The notes beneath the pieces were generated by a model. It worked only from the letters and a program-made list of their open reading frames with translations. It did no database searches and was not told where the DNA came from. This document shows, one piece after another, positions 1-5,999 of a DNA stretch of 7,593 bases; the first letter of the stretch is position 1; each line of letters opens with the position of its first letter. The translations under genes were made by a program, and so were the position numbers. Source of the stretch: Candidatus Coatesiibacteriota bacterium (GTDB lineage: Bacteria; B130-G9); assembly GCA_016929465.1 (NCBI GenBank), contig JAFGIT010000357.1, positions 1-7,593 on the forward strand, in the 5' to 3' direction.

Positions 1-14
1 CCGAATATATAGAT

Positions 15-40
15 GGGCGGGGACAAGCCTCCGCCTCTAC
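15..40 (-). repeat. Short hairpin repeat, copy A
   Basis: On the minus strand this reads GTAGAGGCGGAGGCTTGTCC followed by CCGCCC. GGCGG (16-20) pairs with CCGCC (31-35), and GG (21-22) with CC (28-29) across a one-base bulge, leaving a five-base loop. It shares the GTAG–GG–GG–CTT–TCC framework with copies B and C. It probably belongs to a dispersed intergenic repeat family; that is inferred from only three divergent local copies. Confidence 0.5.
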
Positions 41-67
41 AGATCGGAAACTGCATTTATGGCACAG

Positions 68-87
68 CCTCGGAAAGCCCACCCTAC
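68..87 (-). repeat. Short hairpin repeat, copy B (degenerate)
   Basis: On the minus strand it reads GTAGGGTGGGCTTTCCGAGG. The first half (GTAGG-TGGGCTTTCC) is nearly identical to copy C, but the second half no longer makes a perfect stem. It is therefore either a degenerate copy or a variant with a shorter hairpin. Confidence 0.45.
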
Positions 88-110
88 GCCGACGTCAATC
101 CGCAATTGAA

Positions 111-161
111 GTGGTGCCGGGTCACCGCAAACCAAAGCGGTGAGAGCTCCCCGCACTCCAC
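111..161. repeat. Long imperfect hairpin
   Basis: The core is a perfect 7-bp stem, TCACCGC (122-128) with GCGGTGA (137-143), around the loop AAACCAAA. The stem extends outward after a five-base bulge (144-148): TGCCGGG (115-121) pairs with CCCCGCA (149-155) with one C·C mismatch, and GTGG (111-114) pairs with CCAC (158-161). That gives about 17 base pairs in 51 nt. It has no poly-T tail, so it is not a simple intrinsic terminator. It could be a structured dispersed repeat, an RNA processing or stability element, or a cruciform. Confidence 0.5.
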
Positions 162-207
162 GTTGCCCTTCGTGGCCCTTCTTGGACGAACCTCTGATCG
201 ATTAGCG

Positions 208-227
208 GGCTGGAAAGCCCAGCCTAC
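208..227 (-). repeat. Short perfect hairpin repeat, copy C, at the end of the operon
   Basis: GGCTGG (208-213) and CCAGCC (219-224) form a perfect 6-bp stem with a five-base loop, starting within five bases of the stop codon of the UbiA gene. On the minus strand the unit reads GTAGGCTGGGCTTTCCAGCC. The sequence after the stem (CGCTAATC) has no T-run, so factor-independent termination is doubtful. The hairpin could still protect the 3' end of the operon transcript. Confidence 0.5.
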
Positions 228-228
228 A

Positions 229-1128
229 CTAGCCAAAGAGGGCGTATATGTCAGGCCAATAGACGAGTATCAGGATGCAGGCTATCCAGAGGAAGATGTC
301 GATGATTAGTGGGGCGTCGTCGAGGAGTATCTGTGCTGGGCTGCCGCCCATCTCCTTCCGATAGACGAGGTATAGATACCTCAAGAGGCCATATAGCACG
401 AAGGGGACCGTGATGTAGAGATACTTCGTGCCGAACTTCTGTGCGGTCTCCGGGGACATCGTGTAGAGCGTGTAAGCCAGGATGGTCGAGGCAGTCACGA
501 TGCTGATCATCTGGTCGAGCAGCTGCGGCGTGTATTCCTTCAGGATTATCCGATGCGATATCGCGTCTTCACCCAGCGAGACTAGCTCATGGCGCCGCTT
601 GGCGATGGCCAGAAACAGCGAGAGGAATATGGTGCACGCTATAAGCCAGTTCGAGAATTCGACGTCCACGACGACCGCACCGGCAAGGGCACGTATCACA
701 AAGCCGGCCGAAATGGTCATGATGTCCAGCATGACGATGTGCTTCAGTTTGTATGAGTAGAAGACCTGGATGACCAGATAGAGGGCTGAAACGAAGGCGA
801 AAGCCGGCGATATATGATAGGCAGCCGCGAGGGCGATGAGTGCCAGGACTGAGATTGCGGGCATGGCGAAGGAGGGGGCGAGCTTGCCTGCAGCAATCGG
901 GCGCAGCCGCTTCTTCGGGTGCATCTTGTCCTTTTCGATGTCCGTTATATCGTTCAGGACATAGACGAAGCCAGATAGAACGCAGAAGACAGCAAATCCA
1001 ATGAGCGCTCTCAGGAAGGGTTCTGCATCGAAGAGGTGCCGCGAGAAGACTATGCCCCCAAAGAGCAGGACGTTCTTAGTCCATTGCTTGGGCCGCATCG
1101 AGTGCAATAGCAGAATTATCTTCGTCAT
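229..1128 (-). CDS. UbiA-family decaprenyl-phosphate phosphoribosyltransferase-like protein
   Basis: This 299-residue integral membrane protein belongs to the UbiA superfamily. It most resembles decaprenyl-phosphate phosphoribosyltransferase (mycobacterial Rv3806c type), which moves phosphoribose from PRPP to polyprenyl phosphate, the first step toward polyprenyl-phosphate arabinose. Visible signatures are MRPKQWTKN (11-19), the first Asp-rich motif NDITDIEKD (N59, D60, D63, D67) followed by HPKKRLRP (70-77), the YSYKLKH segment and IRALAG of the second conserved region, and KRRHEL. About eight or nine hydrophobic helices span the rest, and the length is normal for the family. The start is fixed by a strong Shine-Dalgarno, AAGGGA, six bases upstream; Met11 is less likely. 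It is the last gene of the minus-strand operon, 41 nt after the HAD gene. The subfamily call is firm on motifs; the exact lipid and final sugar are inferred. Another UbiA prenyltransferase (quinone pathway) is less likely. Confidence 0.87.
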   Translation of the reverse strand: MTKIILLLHSMRPKQWTKNVLLFGGIVFSRHLFDAEPFLRALIGFAVFCVLSGFVYVLNDITDIEKDKMHPKKRLRPIAAGKLAPSFAMPAISVLALIALAAAYHISPAFAFVSALYLVIQVFYSYKLKHIVMLDIMTISAGFVIRALAGAVVVDVEFSNWLIACTIFLSLFLAIAKRRHELVSLGEDAISHRIILKEYTPQLLDQMISIVTASTILAYTLYTMSPETAQKFGTKYLYITVPFVLYGLLRYLYLVYRKEMGGSPAQILLDDAPLIIDIFLWIACILILVYWPDIYALFG

Positions 1129-1134
1129 GTCTCG

Positions 1135-1140
1135 TCCCTT
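1135..1140 (-). promoter_or_regulatory. Ribosome binding site of the UbiA gene
   Basis: AAGGGA on the minus strand, six bases before the ATG at 1128. It is the best Shine-Dalgarno in the operon and decides the start in favour of Met1 over the internal Met11. A strong private site suits a last gene separated by 41 nt from its neighbour, where translational coupling would be weak. Confidence 0.7.
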
Positions 1141-1169
1141 CGCACCTCAGGCGGTTTTATTCCCTCAAC

Positions 1170-1907
1170 TCAAGCGCCGTTCCGCGGAAAAATGGTCAGC
1201 AGGTCTTCAGCCCTCTTTATAGTGTAATCTGGATTCGTTTCGCAAGTCTCATCAATCCGGTAGTGCGCCTGCTGCCTCGAGAGAATGCCCATCATCCCCA
1301 GCTGCTTTGCTGGCACTATATCCCAATCGAGCCGGTCGCCGACCAGGGCCACCATCGTCGGATGTGCCCCTGCCAGCTCACAGGCCTTCCTGTAAAGCGC
1401 GAGATCGGGCTTGTGCAGCTCGACCTCATCCGAGATGACGATGTGGTCGAAGAGCTCGATTATCCCTGAATCTATCAGCTGCTTCCTCTGAGTCCTTCCG
1501 GCCCCCTCGGTAATAACGCCGAGCTCATACGCCTTCTTGAGCTCTGTCAGGACGTCGAACATGCCAGGATAGAGCGTCAGCCCTTCCTCCCTGAATTTGG
1601 TGTATAGCTTGCCGACATCCTCGAACCGGCTCGCCAATCCAGGGCGAAGACCGTTGAGAAATAGCTCGGTCCTCCTCTTGCGGTCCTTCAGCAAGTTGCG
1701 CGGAATTTTGCCCTGCACGTCCTGGTACTCCAGATCGACCAGGAATTCCCATTGAGCCTTCAGGAATTCATCGAGCGGGAGCGGGCACTCGTCCCTGAGC
1801 GCTTCCCAGAGCTTGGTCATTGCATGGTCAACCGAGGCCTCGTAGTCGGTAAGAGTGCCGTCCAGGTCGAAGAATATAGCGCGAATATCAGATATAGCTG
1901 CTGCCAT
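1170..1907 (-). CDS. HAD-superfamily hydrolase (subfamily IA phosphatase-like)
   Basis: This 245-residue soluble, probably cytoplasmic protein has the full set of HAD motifs. Motif I is FFDLDGTLT (nucleophile D14, general acid/base D16). Motif II is VITEGAGRTQ (T133). Motif III is K166 in HKPD. Motif IV is VGDRLDWD (D191, D196) for Mg2+. Residues from about 20 to 110 are helical and form the cap expected of subfamily IA. Phosphoryl hydrolysis of a small or lipid-linked phosphate is the likely reaction; the substrate cannot be read from sequence. Its ATG lies only 2 nt after the stop of the GT39 gene, with GGA eight bases upstream. Position just before a phosphoribosyltransferase of the UbiA family makes polyprenyl-phosphoryl-5-phosphoribose a plausible substrate (inference). 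Motif II has T-E where T-N is more usual. It could equally be a general house-cleaning phosphatase. Confidence 0.88.
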   Translation of the reverse strand: MAAAISDIRAIFFDLDGTLTDYEASVDHAMTKLWEALRDECPLPLDEFLKAQWEFLVDLEYQDVQGKIPRNLLKDRKRRTELFLNGLRPGLASRFEDVGKLYTKFREEGLTLYPGMFDVLTELKKAYELGVITEGAGRTQRKQLIDSGIIELFDHIVISDEVELHKPDLALYRKACELAGAHPTMVALVGDRLDWDIVPAKQLGMMGILSRQQAHYRIDETCETNPDYTIKRAEDLLTIFPRNGA

Positions 1908-1909
1908 AA

Positions 1910-3496
1910 TTATCGTCCATCGTTCCTAACATAGAGCGTGCCCCCGTCGAATTTTCCCTCCGCCTTTATGTAACCATGAGAATTGGCATAGTCAATGAAA
2001 GGAGTCTCCAGACCAGCCTGGAATCCGACCAGAATCGCGGCTGGCGGCTCCCTGTCGAGCACGGCTGCGAGCGTTTTCGGCGAAGCGCTGACATAGCCCC
2101 TTCTCTGGTCCTCCGTGAGTAGATCCCAGACCCTGTAGAAAAATGGGCCAGTCTCCAATTCCCTGTAGATGGGGATGCCAGCTTCGATAGCGTAGATTGG
2201 GGCGAGAGTCGCAATTTTGTCGCTTCCCTCAGGTGATCCGATCCGCTCGCGGATGGCATGAGCCGTCCGGTGTGTCGATATGCCCACCCAATTATCTAAT
2301 TTATTCAGTTTATGTATCTGTCTCAGAAGCACTGGACCACCAAAAATCGACATGACCACGACGGTGCAGATGATGAAGGCATCAAGAGCTCGCCTCTTAG
2401 CAATCGGAACCGCCTTATATAGAGCACAGATCAGGATCAGAAGGAATGGCACAGGGGCAGAGAAATAGTGGAAAAATAGGGGCGTTGGTTGGACCGCTAT
2501 CGCCAGCGTGAGCACTATCATCAAGGCAGAAAACAGCACATCCACTCTTGAAAGAATTGAAAGCCAGGCGTCGCGCTCCTTGGATGTGAGGAACCGAATG
2601 ATGATACAGATGGCCAATAGGAATAGCGCCGCATTGGTCGGTTTGAGAAGCAGCTGGAGGATGAAAGTGGCCTTGGTCCAGAACGACATCCCGATTTGGT
2701 AGCCCTGTGCCTCTCTCCATGCTGTATTCGCTGCGTGAAAGCCTAGATTGTTGAAATAGGATGCCCTAAAACCGGCGCAGAATAGGACGAAACCAGCCGG
2801 CAGAAAAGCGACCGCCAAGCCAGCCCACGCGGGATAGGACACCCCGCGCACACGTGCCTTAAAATCCACAGTTCTGGGTACAAGCAAGCCAGAGATTATG
2901 AGTGCTACCGGCGTCGCCAAATAAGACAGCTTGGTGCCGAAAGCAATCGCCGCCGCAGCTCCGGCCAGAAATACGTACATCCCCTTGATACCATCTTGGG
3001 AAGTCCCTTTCAGCAAAGAGTGGAATGCCAGGATGGAGAAGGAAAGAGGCAGCACCTGGTTCGACGCGAGGGGCGCGATGTGCATGATGGGGTAGTTTAG
3101 AACAAAGAGCACGATAAAGAGCATCGCCATAAAGGAATCCCTCAGGATTAGCCTCAGTATCGCAAACAATGAAGAGCAGGCAATCAGCATCAGGGCAAAT
3201 GAACACATCCTTGCCCAGAGAAGGTAGTGCGATGTCCCCGTCAGGTTGTATATGGCGCCGTATATATACGGAAGATACGGCATTTGGAAGTAAGGAAAGT
3301 CGCGATAGACCGAGCCATCCATGGCGAGCATACCGGCCGTGATATACGCCTGCTCATCGTTGACCGCGCCATCGATCATCGCCCGGGAGAACAGGCCCAG
3401 GGCCAGCGCCGCGAAGACTACGATTACTATGGAGGTCTTGAGCTTGCGGGTGGGGCCATCTCCCTCTGAAGCCGATGCTCCATGGTCCGGCATCAT
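1910..3496 (-). CDS. GT-C membrane glycosyltransferase (GT39/ArnT-like)
   Basis: This polytopic protein of 528 residues looks like the PMT/ArnT group, which moves a sugar from a polyprenyl-phosphate donor to a lipid, protein or glycan on the outer face of the inner membrane. A first hydrophobic segment (about 21-37) is followed by a loop containing NDEQAY (D47, E48), then G-S-V-Y-R-D (61-66) and MPYLPYIYGA (72-81). This layout (Asp-Glu, then G-x-x-Y-x-D, then P-x-L) is typical of the first periplasmic loop of GT-C enzymes. Many further hydrophobic helices follow to about residue 390, and the last 137 residues are soluble and probably periplasmic. The gene starts inside the stop of the GT4 gene (ATGA overlap). 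Two adjacent ATGs occur; GGGAG is three bases before the first and six before the second (3493), so Met2 may be the real start. Donor and acceptor are unknown; a polyprenyl-phosphate pentose is suggested by context. Confidence 0.78.
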   Translation of the reverse strand: MMPDHGASASEGDGPTRKLKTSIVIVVFAALALGLFSRAMIDGAVNDEQAYITAGMLAMDGSVYRDFPYFQMPYLPYIYGAIYNLTGTSHYLLWARMCSFALMLIACSSLFAILRLILRDSFMAMLFIVLFVLNYPIMHIAPLASNQVLPLSFSILAFHSLLKGTSQDGIKGMYVFLAGAAAAIAFGTKLSYLATPVALIISGLLVPRTVDFKARVRGVSYPAWAGLAVAFLPAGFVLFCAGFRASYFNNLGFHAANTAWREAQGYQIGMSFWTKATFILQLLLKPTNAALFLLAICIIIRFLTSKERDAWLSILSRVDVLFSALMIVLTLAIAVQPTPLFFHYFSAPVPFLLILICALYKAVPIAKRRALDAFIICTVVVMSIFGGPVLLRQIHKLNKLDNWVGISTHRTAHAIRERIGSPEGSDKIATLAPIYAIEAGIPIYRELETGPFFYRVWDLLTEDQRRGYVSASPKTLAAVLDREPPAAILVGFQAGLETPFIDYANSHGYIKAEGKFDGGTLYVRNDGR

Positions 3497-4680
3497 CGAC
3501 TCCCGGCGATCGTCTCGAGGAGCGAGAGTATTCTCTCCGCCCGCTTCCGATAGGTGAAATGAGCGGCCGTCTCGAGCCCACTTCGGATTATATTCTTTCT
3601 TAGCTCACGGTTCGAATAAACCATCCGGATCCCCTCGGCGAGAGCCTCTGGATTCTCTGGCTCGACCAGCACCGCGTTCTCCCTGTGCCTTAGTATCTCA
3701 CGCAGTGCGGGCACATCGCTCGCGACGACGGGAATGCCCGCGGCGAGATATTGGAAGAGCTTTAGCGGGCATGTGAATAGATATGGCTCGATCGAATGTC
3801 CAGCAGGGATGGAAATAACTGCTGCTGCGAACCGCTTCGATGACAGGAAGTCCATGACTTCCCCCGGCGGGAGATGGCCCTTGAGCGCAAGGCTGCCCTC
3901 TAAAAGCGAATATTGGTCCATGAGCTCCGACCTTCGAATTGCCGTTCCACCAGAAATCGATCCAGCTATCTCGAGTTTGAAGCCATCGAGAATCTTGAGC
4001 GCCTCGAAGAGCGTGTCGGTCCCCTTCCACCCGCCAAGGCTCCCCACGTACACGATCAGCTTCGGGACTTCACCAATTCCCTCAGCGCCCTCCACCTCGC
4101 TCGCTTTCAGCGGCTCAGGCCCGCCGTTGCGCGCGACGATCATGTTCTGCTCTCGGCCGAACATTGTGCGAGCGAGAGCGGCAGTGGCATCGGTGGTGCA
4201 GACAATGCCCCGAGCCTTGTCGAATACTTCACTCTCTGACTTGAAGGTCCTCATCGCCCTGCGCCGGGCACGTCCCGGCGGCAGTTCTGAGAGGCGTGCT
4301 TCATCCGATACGACCATGAATGCGACCTTGTGGGCTTCGTATATGAGCGGGACGCCTGAGCCCCGACAGGTTGGCAAGAGCGATTGTGCGATTCTCAAAT
4401 TCCTGCAATAGACAAAAGCATCTTTTAATTCGATTTTTGCGATTGCCTTACGGGCGACAACTGCGGCATCCATGTCTTTCTCTGCGATAATCTCCATGTT
4501 CTCTGGCAGTTCCAGGCCGTAGAATTCGCCGATCTTGTCTCGCTCTTCAGCTCCTACAGAATCTACGAGAAGCCGCACCTCTGCTCCGAGCTTTGCCAGC
4601 TGGCAGACGGTGTTAATCGCCTGAATTGTGCGGGCCTTTGCCTCCGGAAGAGTGGCTTCGTGAACGTAAATGAGACGCAT
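3493..4680 (-). CDS. GT4-family glycosyltransferase
   Basis: This 395-residue protein has the two-domain GT-B layout of family GT4, using a nucleotide-sugar donor, and probably works at the cytoplasmic face of the membrane. The N-terminal acceptor domain begins MRLIYVHEA and has IYEAHK (113-118). The C-terminal donor domain opens with IVYVGSLGGWKGTDTLFEAL (209-228). It contains the family core PLKLFQYLAAGIPVVASD (305-322), then LREIL and the typical tail helices of NPEALAEGI. In many GT4 enzymes the residue here at Q310 is Glu (the KLFEY position, last residue of the EX7E motif), so a conserved Glu appears replaced by Gln. The start follows the pilM-like stop by 6 nt and has only a weak GAG as Shine-Dalgarno. 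Its stop overlaps the next start by 4 nt, indicating translational coupling. The sugar and acceptor are unknown. Confidence 0.87.
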   Translation of the reverse strand: MRLIYVHEATLPEAKARTIQAINTVCQLAKLGAEVRLLVDSVGAEERDKIGEFYGLELPENMEIIAEKDMDAAVVARKAIAKIELKDAFVYCRNLRIAQSLLPTCRGSGVPLIYEAHKVAFMVVSDEARLSELPPGRARRRAMRTFKSESEVFDKARGIVCTTDATAALARTMFGREQNMIVARNGGPEPLKASEVEGAEGIGEVPKLIVYVGSLGGWKGTDTLFEALKILDGFKLEIAGSISGGTAIRRSELMDQYSLLEGSLALKGHLPPGEVMDFLSSKRFAAAVISIPAGHSIEPYLFTCPLKLFQYLAAGIPVVASDVPALREILRHRENAVLVEPENPEALAEGIRMVYSNRELRKNIIRSGLETAAHFTYRKRAERILSLLETIAGSR

Positions 4681-4686
4681 CGCAGC

Positions 4687-5787
4687 TCAATGCCCCAGAA
4701 GCCGTCTGTGCCCCGGCAATGGAGATGCTGATTCTCCCCCATACTTCGCGCTCAAGAATCTCGCCCGTAGCGCAAGCCCCATCGCCACGGCGAATATCGA
4801 CGAAGGCGGGGCTGGCATGTTTTTCGACAGGCTTCTGAATTGATGAGCCAACCCACGGAATGGGTCCAGGACGGTCACGCCAAACCTGAAGAGCGGCGTC
4901 ATTGCATCGACTATGCACGGAAGGGCGGCCGCGCCGCCACATACGAAGACCCTGTCGAAGTGCCAAGTCTGAGAATGTAGCCTCGCACGCCAAACCAGGT
5001 CCCGGATCTGACCTACGAAGGCCTCAATCTCGCTCTGGACGCTATTAACGGCATAGTCTGATGTCAGACCAACCGCCTCACTCCCCGCCAGGAGTGAAAC
5101 CGCCGGCCACAGGGCGATTGAAAGCTTGTTGCGCAAGGCCGAAACCACCAGGCGACACCCGACCTCCATCTCATCGTAGAAATAGAAATGACCGTTTCTT
5201 AGAAGCGTGATTTTCGTCAGTGACTCCCCTATATCAAGGATCGCTATCAGCCGGTCGTCGAACCGCTGCGAGGCACGCTGATATGTCGCCGCCAGGGCCA
5301 GGCCAGCGGCCTCCAGTTCGACCGGATTCTTGTGCGATGACATCAACACCTCATCGTAGAATTCGCACATCGACCTGCGTATGCCGACGAAGGCGAGCTC
5401 GCTGCCATTGGATTTGGCGTTCACCACCGGATTGGTGGTCGTGAATCCCCTTATGTAGTCCTGTTCGTCCAGCGGAAGGTATTGCTCTGATTCTGCTTCT
5501 GCTGCCGATATGAAGTCTCCTTCTGAAACACTTCGCAGGTCTATCCGCTTCAGAATAACGTTTGGCCCGCCATATACGCCAAGCGCAGATTGGGCCGTGC
5601 GTCTCATCCTGCGGGGAAAGATTCGCTTTAGGGTCCTGACCAATGGTTGTCGTCCCGCTACATTGTCACGGGGGATCTCGACGCAAGTGCCCGTCGATAG
5701 AGTCCTCCCCCTTCGTGGGTCGTAGCGGAGCTCAACCAATTTCACCAAATGGTGGCCGATGTCTATGCCAAAAGTGCTTCTGTGCAT
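4687..5787 (-). CDS. pilM: PilM-like actin-fold ATPase
   Basis: This 366-residue protein matches the PilM family, actin/FtsA-like cytoplasmic proteins that bind the N-terminal tail of PilN and link the type IV pilus motor to the inner-membrane alignment complex. Nucleotide-binding motifs are visible in order: phosphate-1 FGIDIGHHLVKLVEL (6-20, D9), phosphate-2 ILDIGESLTKITLL (183-196, D185), adenosine motif FVCGGAAALP (281-290), and the closing VAMGLALRA (334-342). The segment SEQYLPLDEQDY (100-111) fits the conserved E-x-Y-[IL]-P-[FL] stretch of the family. Length is close to the usual 350. It heads a minus-strand operon that continues into glycosyltransferases rather than pilN, pilO, pilP and pilQ, which is atypical. 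ATG 5787 is the only conventional start after in-frame stops upstream, yet it lacks a good Shine-Dalgarno. The family call is strong; whether it serves a type IV pilus, a type II secretion system (GspL-like role) or a relative is not settled. Confidence 0.85.
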   Translation of the reverse strand: MHRSTFGIDIGHHLVKLVELRYDPRRGRTLSTGTCVEIPRDNVAGRQPLVRTLKRIFPRRMRRTAQSALGVYGGPNVILKRIDLRSVSEGDFISAAEAESEQYLPLDEQDYIRGFTTTNPVVNAKSNGSELAFVGIRRSMCEFYDEVLMSSHKNPVELEAAGLALAATYQRASQRFDDRLIAILDIGESLTKITLLRNGHFYFYDEMEVGCRLVVSALRNKLSIALWPAVSLLAGSEAVGLTSDYAVNSVQSEIEAFVGQIRDLVWRARLHSQTWHFDRVFVCGGAAALPCIVDAMTPLFRFGVTVLDPFRGLAHQFRSLSKNMPAPPSSIFAVAMGLALRARFLSAKYGGESASPLPGHRRLLGH

Positions 5788-5791
5788 TCCG

Positions 5792-5825
5792 TATATAGTA
5801 ATCCCTATTCCTCGTTCACAAACAA
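5792..5825 (-). promoter_or_regulatory. Weak candidate promoter of the pilM-glycosylation operon
   Basis: On the minus strand, TACTAT (5800-5795) or TATATA (5797-5792) could be the -10. TTGTTT (5825-5820, 19-nt spacer to TACTAT) or TTGTGA (5821-5816, 18-nt spacer to TATATA) could be the -35. Either choice places the transcription start within a few bases of the ATG at 5787, so the transcript would be leaderless or nearly so. No Shine-Dalgarno is seen at normal spacing. The match is weak and other promoters further upstream are possible. Confidence 0.3.
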
Positions 5826-5933
5826 GTACATTTCATCACTTGCCGGAAATAATCGCATCCTGAGGGACATGAATCCTATATCTCCTTATCGCCGATTTCG
5901 GGTATCGCCTTTATCCCCATTGCTTTCCGGGCC

Positions 5934-5963
5934 TTGCCCTCTTTATCCACCCCTGTCTATAAT
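5934..5963 (+). promoter_or_regulatory. Sigma70-type promoter of surE-dedA
   Basis: TTGCCC (5934-5939) and a perfect TATAAT (5958-5963) are separated by 18 nt, close to the housekeeping consensus. Transcription would start near 5970-5972, leaving a leader of about 30 nt before the surE ATG. One of the CTTTATCC repeats falls within the spacer, so a protein bound there could block RNA polymerase (inference). Confidence 0.7.
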
Positions 5964-5999
5964 GCCCCTTCATTTTAAACCTTAAGCTCGGGAAATAGT

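Larger units (their letters stand above)
1..228. other. Non-coding intergenic region rich in hairpin repeats
   Basis: No credible gene lies here. An open frame from 13 to 309 on the plus strand has no recognisable protein, runs through hairpins and overlaps the end of the UbiA gene antisense. The stretch holds three short related palindromic units (15-40, 68-87, 208-227) and a longer imperfect hairpin (111-161), described separately. It lies just downstream of the last gene of the minus-strand operon. Nothing in it resembles a tRNA, an rRNA fragment or a transposase remnant. Confidence 0.7.
5788..5999. promoter_or_regulatory. Divergent intergenic promoter region between pilM and surE
   Basis: This 212-nt region separates the two divergent groups and must carry both promoters. 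It is more AT-rich than its neighbours. TATCGCC occurs at 5887-5893 and 5903-5909, and CTTTATCC at 5909-5916 and 5941-5948. These are short direct repeats that might be protein sites but are too short to be convincing. No long palindrome, riboswitch-like structure or small gene was recognised. Confidence 0.6.

Noticed and set aside
111-161. tRNA or integron attC site
   Set aside because: It does not fold into a cloverleaf and lacks the conserved attC core sites (GTTRRRY type); no integrase is present.
208-224. Hairpin as a factor-independent terminator of the minus-strand operon
   Set aside because: The stem is good, but no T-run follows it on the minus strand, and related units occur nearby away from gene ends.
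15-227. CRISPR array
   Set aside because: Only three non-identical units with uneven spacing (about 28 and 120 nt between them), each a hairpin; no uniform repeats or spacers and no cas genes.
13-309. 98-codon plus-strand open frame at the left edge
   Set aside because: It runs through the hairpin repeats, has no recognisable protein features or clear ribosome binding site, and overlaps the UbiA gene antisense.
229-1128. Quinone-pathway UbiA or MenA
   Set aside because: The RPKQWTKN start and the KRRHEL segment fit the phosphoribosyltransferase subgroup, and no quinone genes are nearby.
3734-4411. 225-codon plus-strand open frame antisense to the GT4 gene
   Set aside because: The opposite strand encodes a well-matched GT4 enzyme; the antisense product has no recognisable domain or coherent hydrophobic pattern, as expected for a shadow frame.
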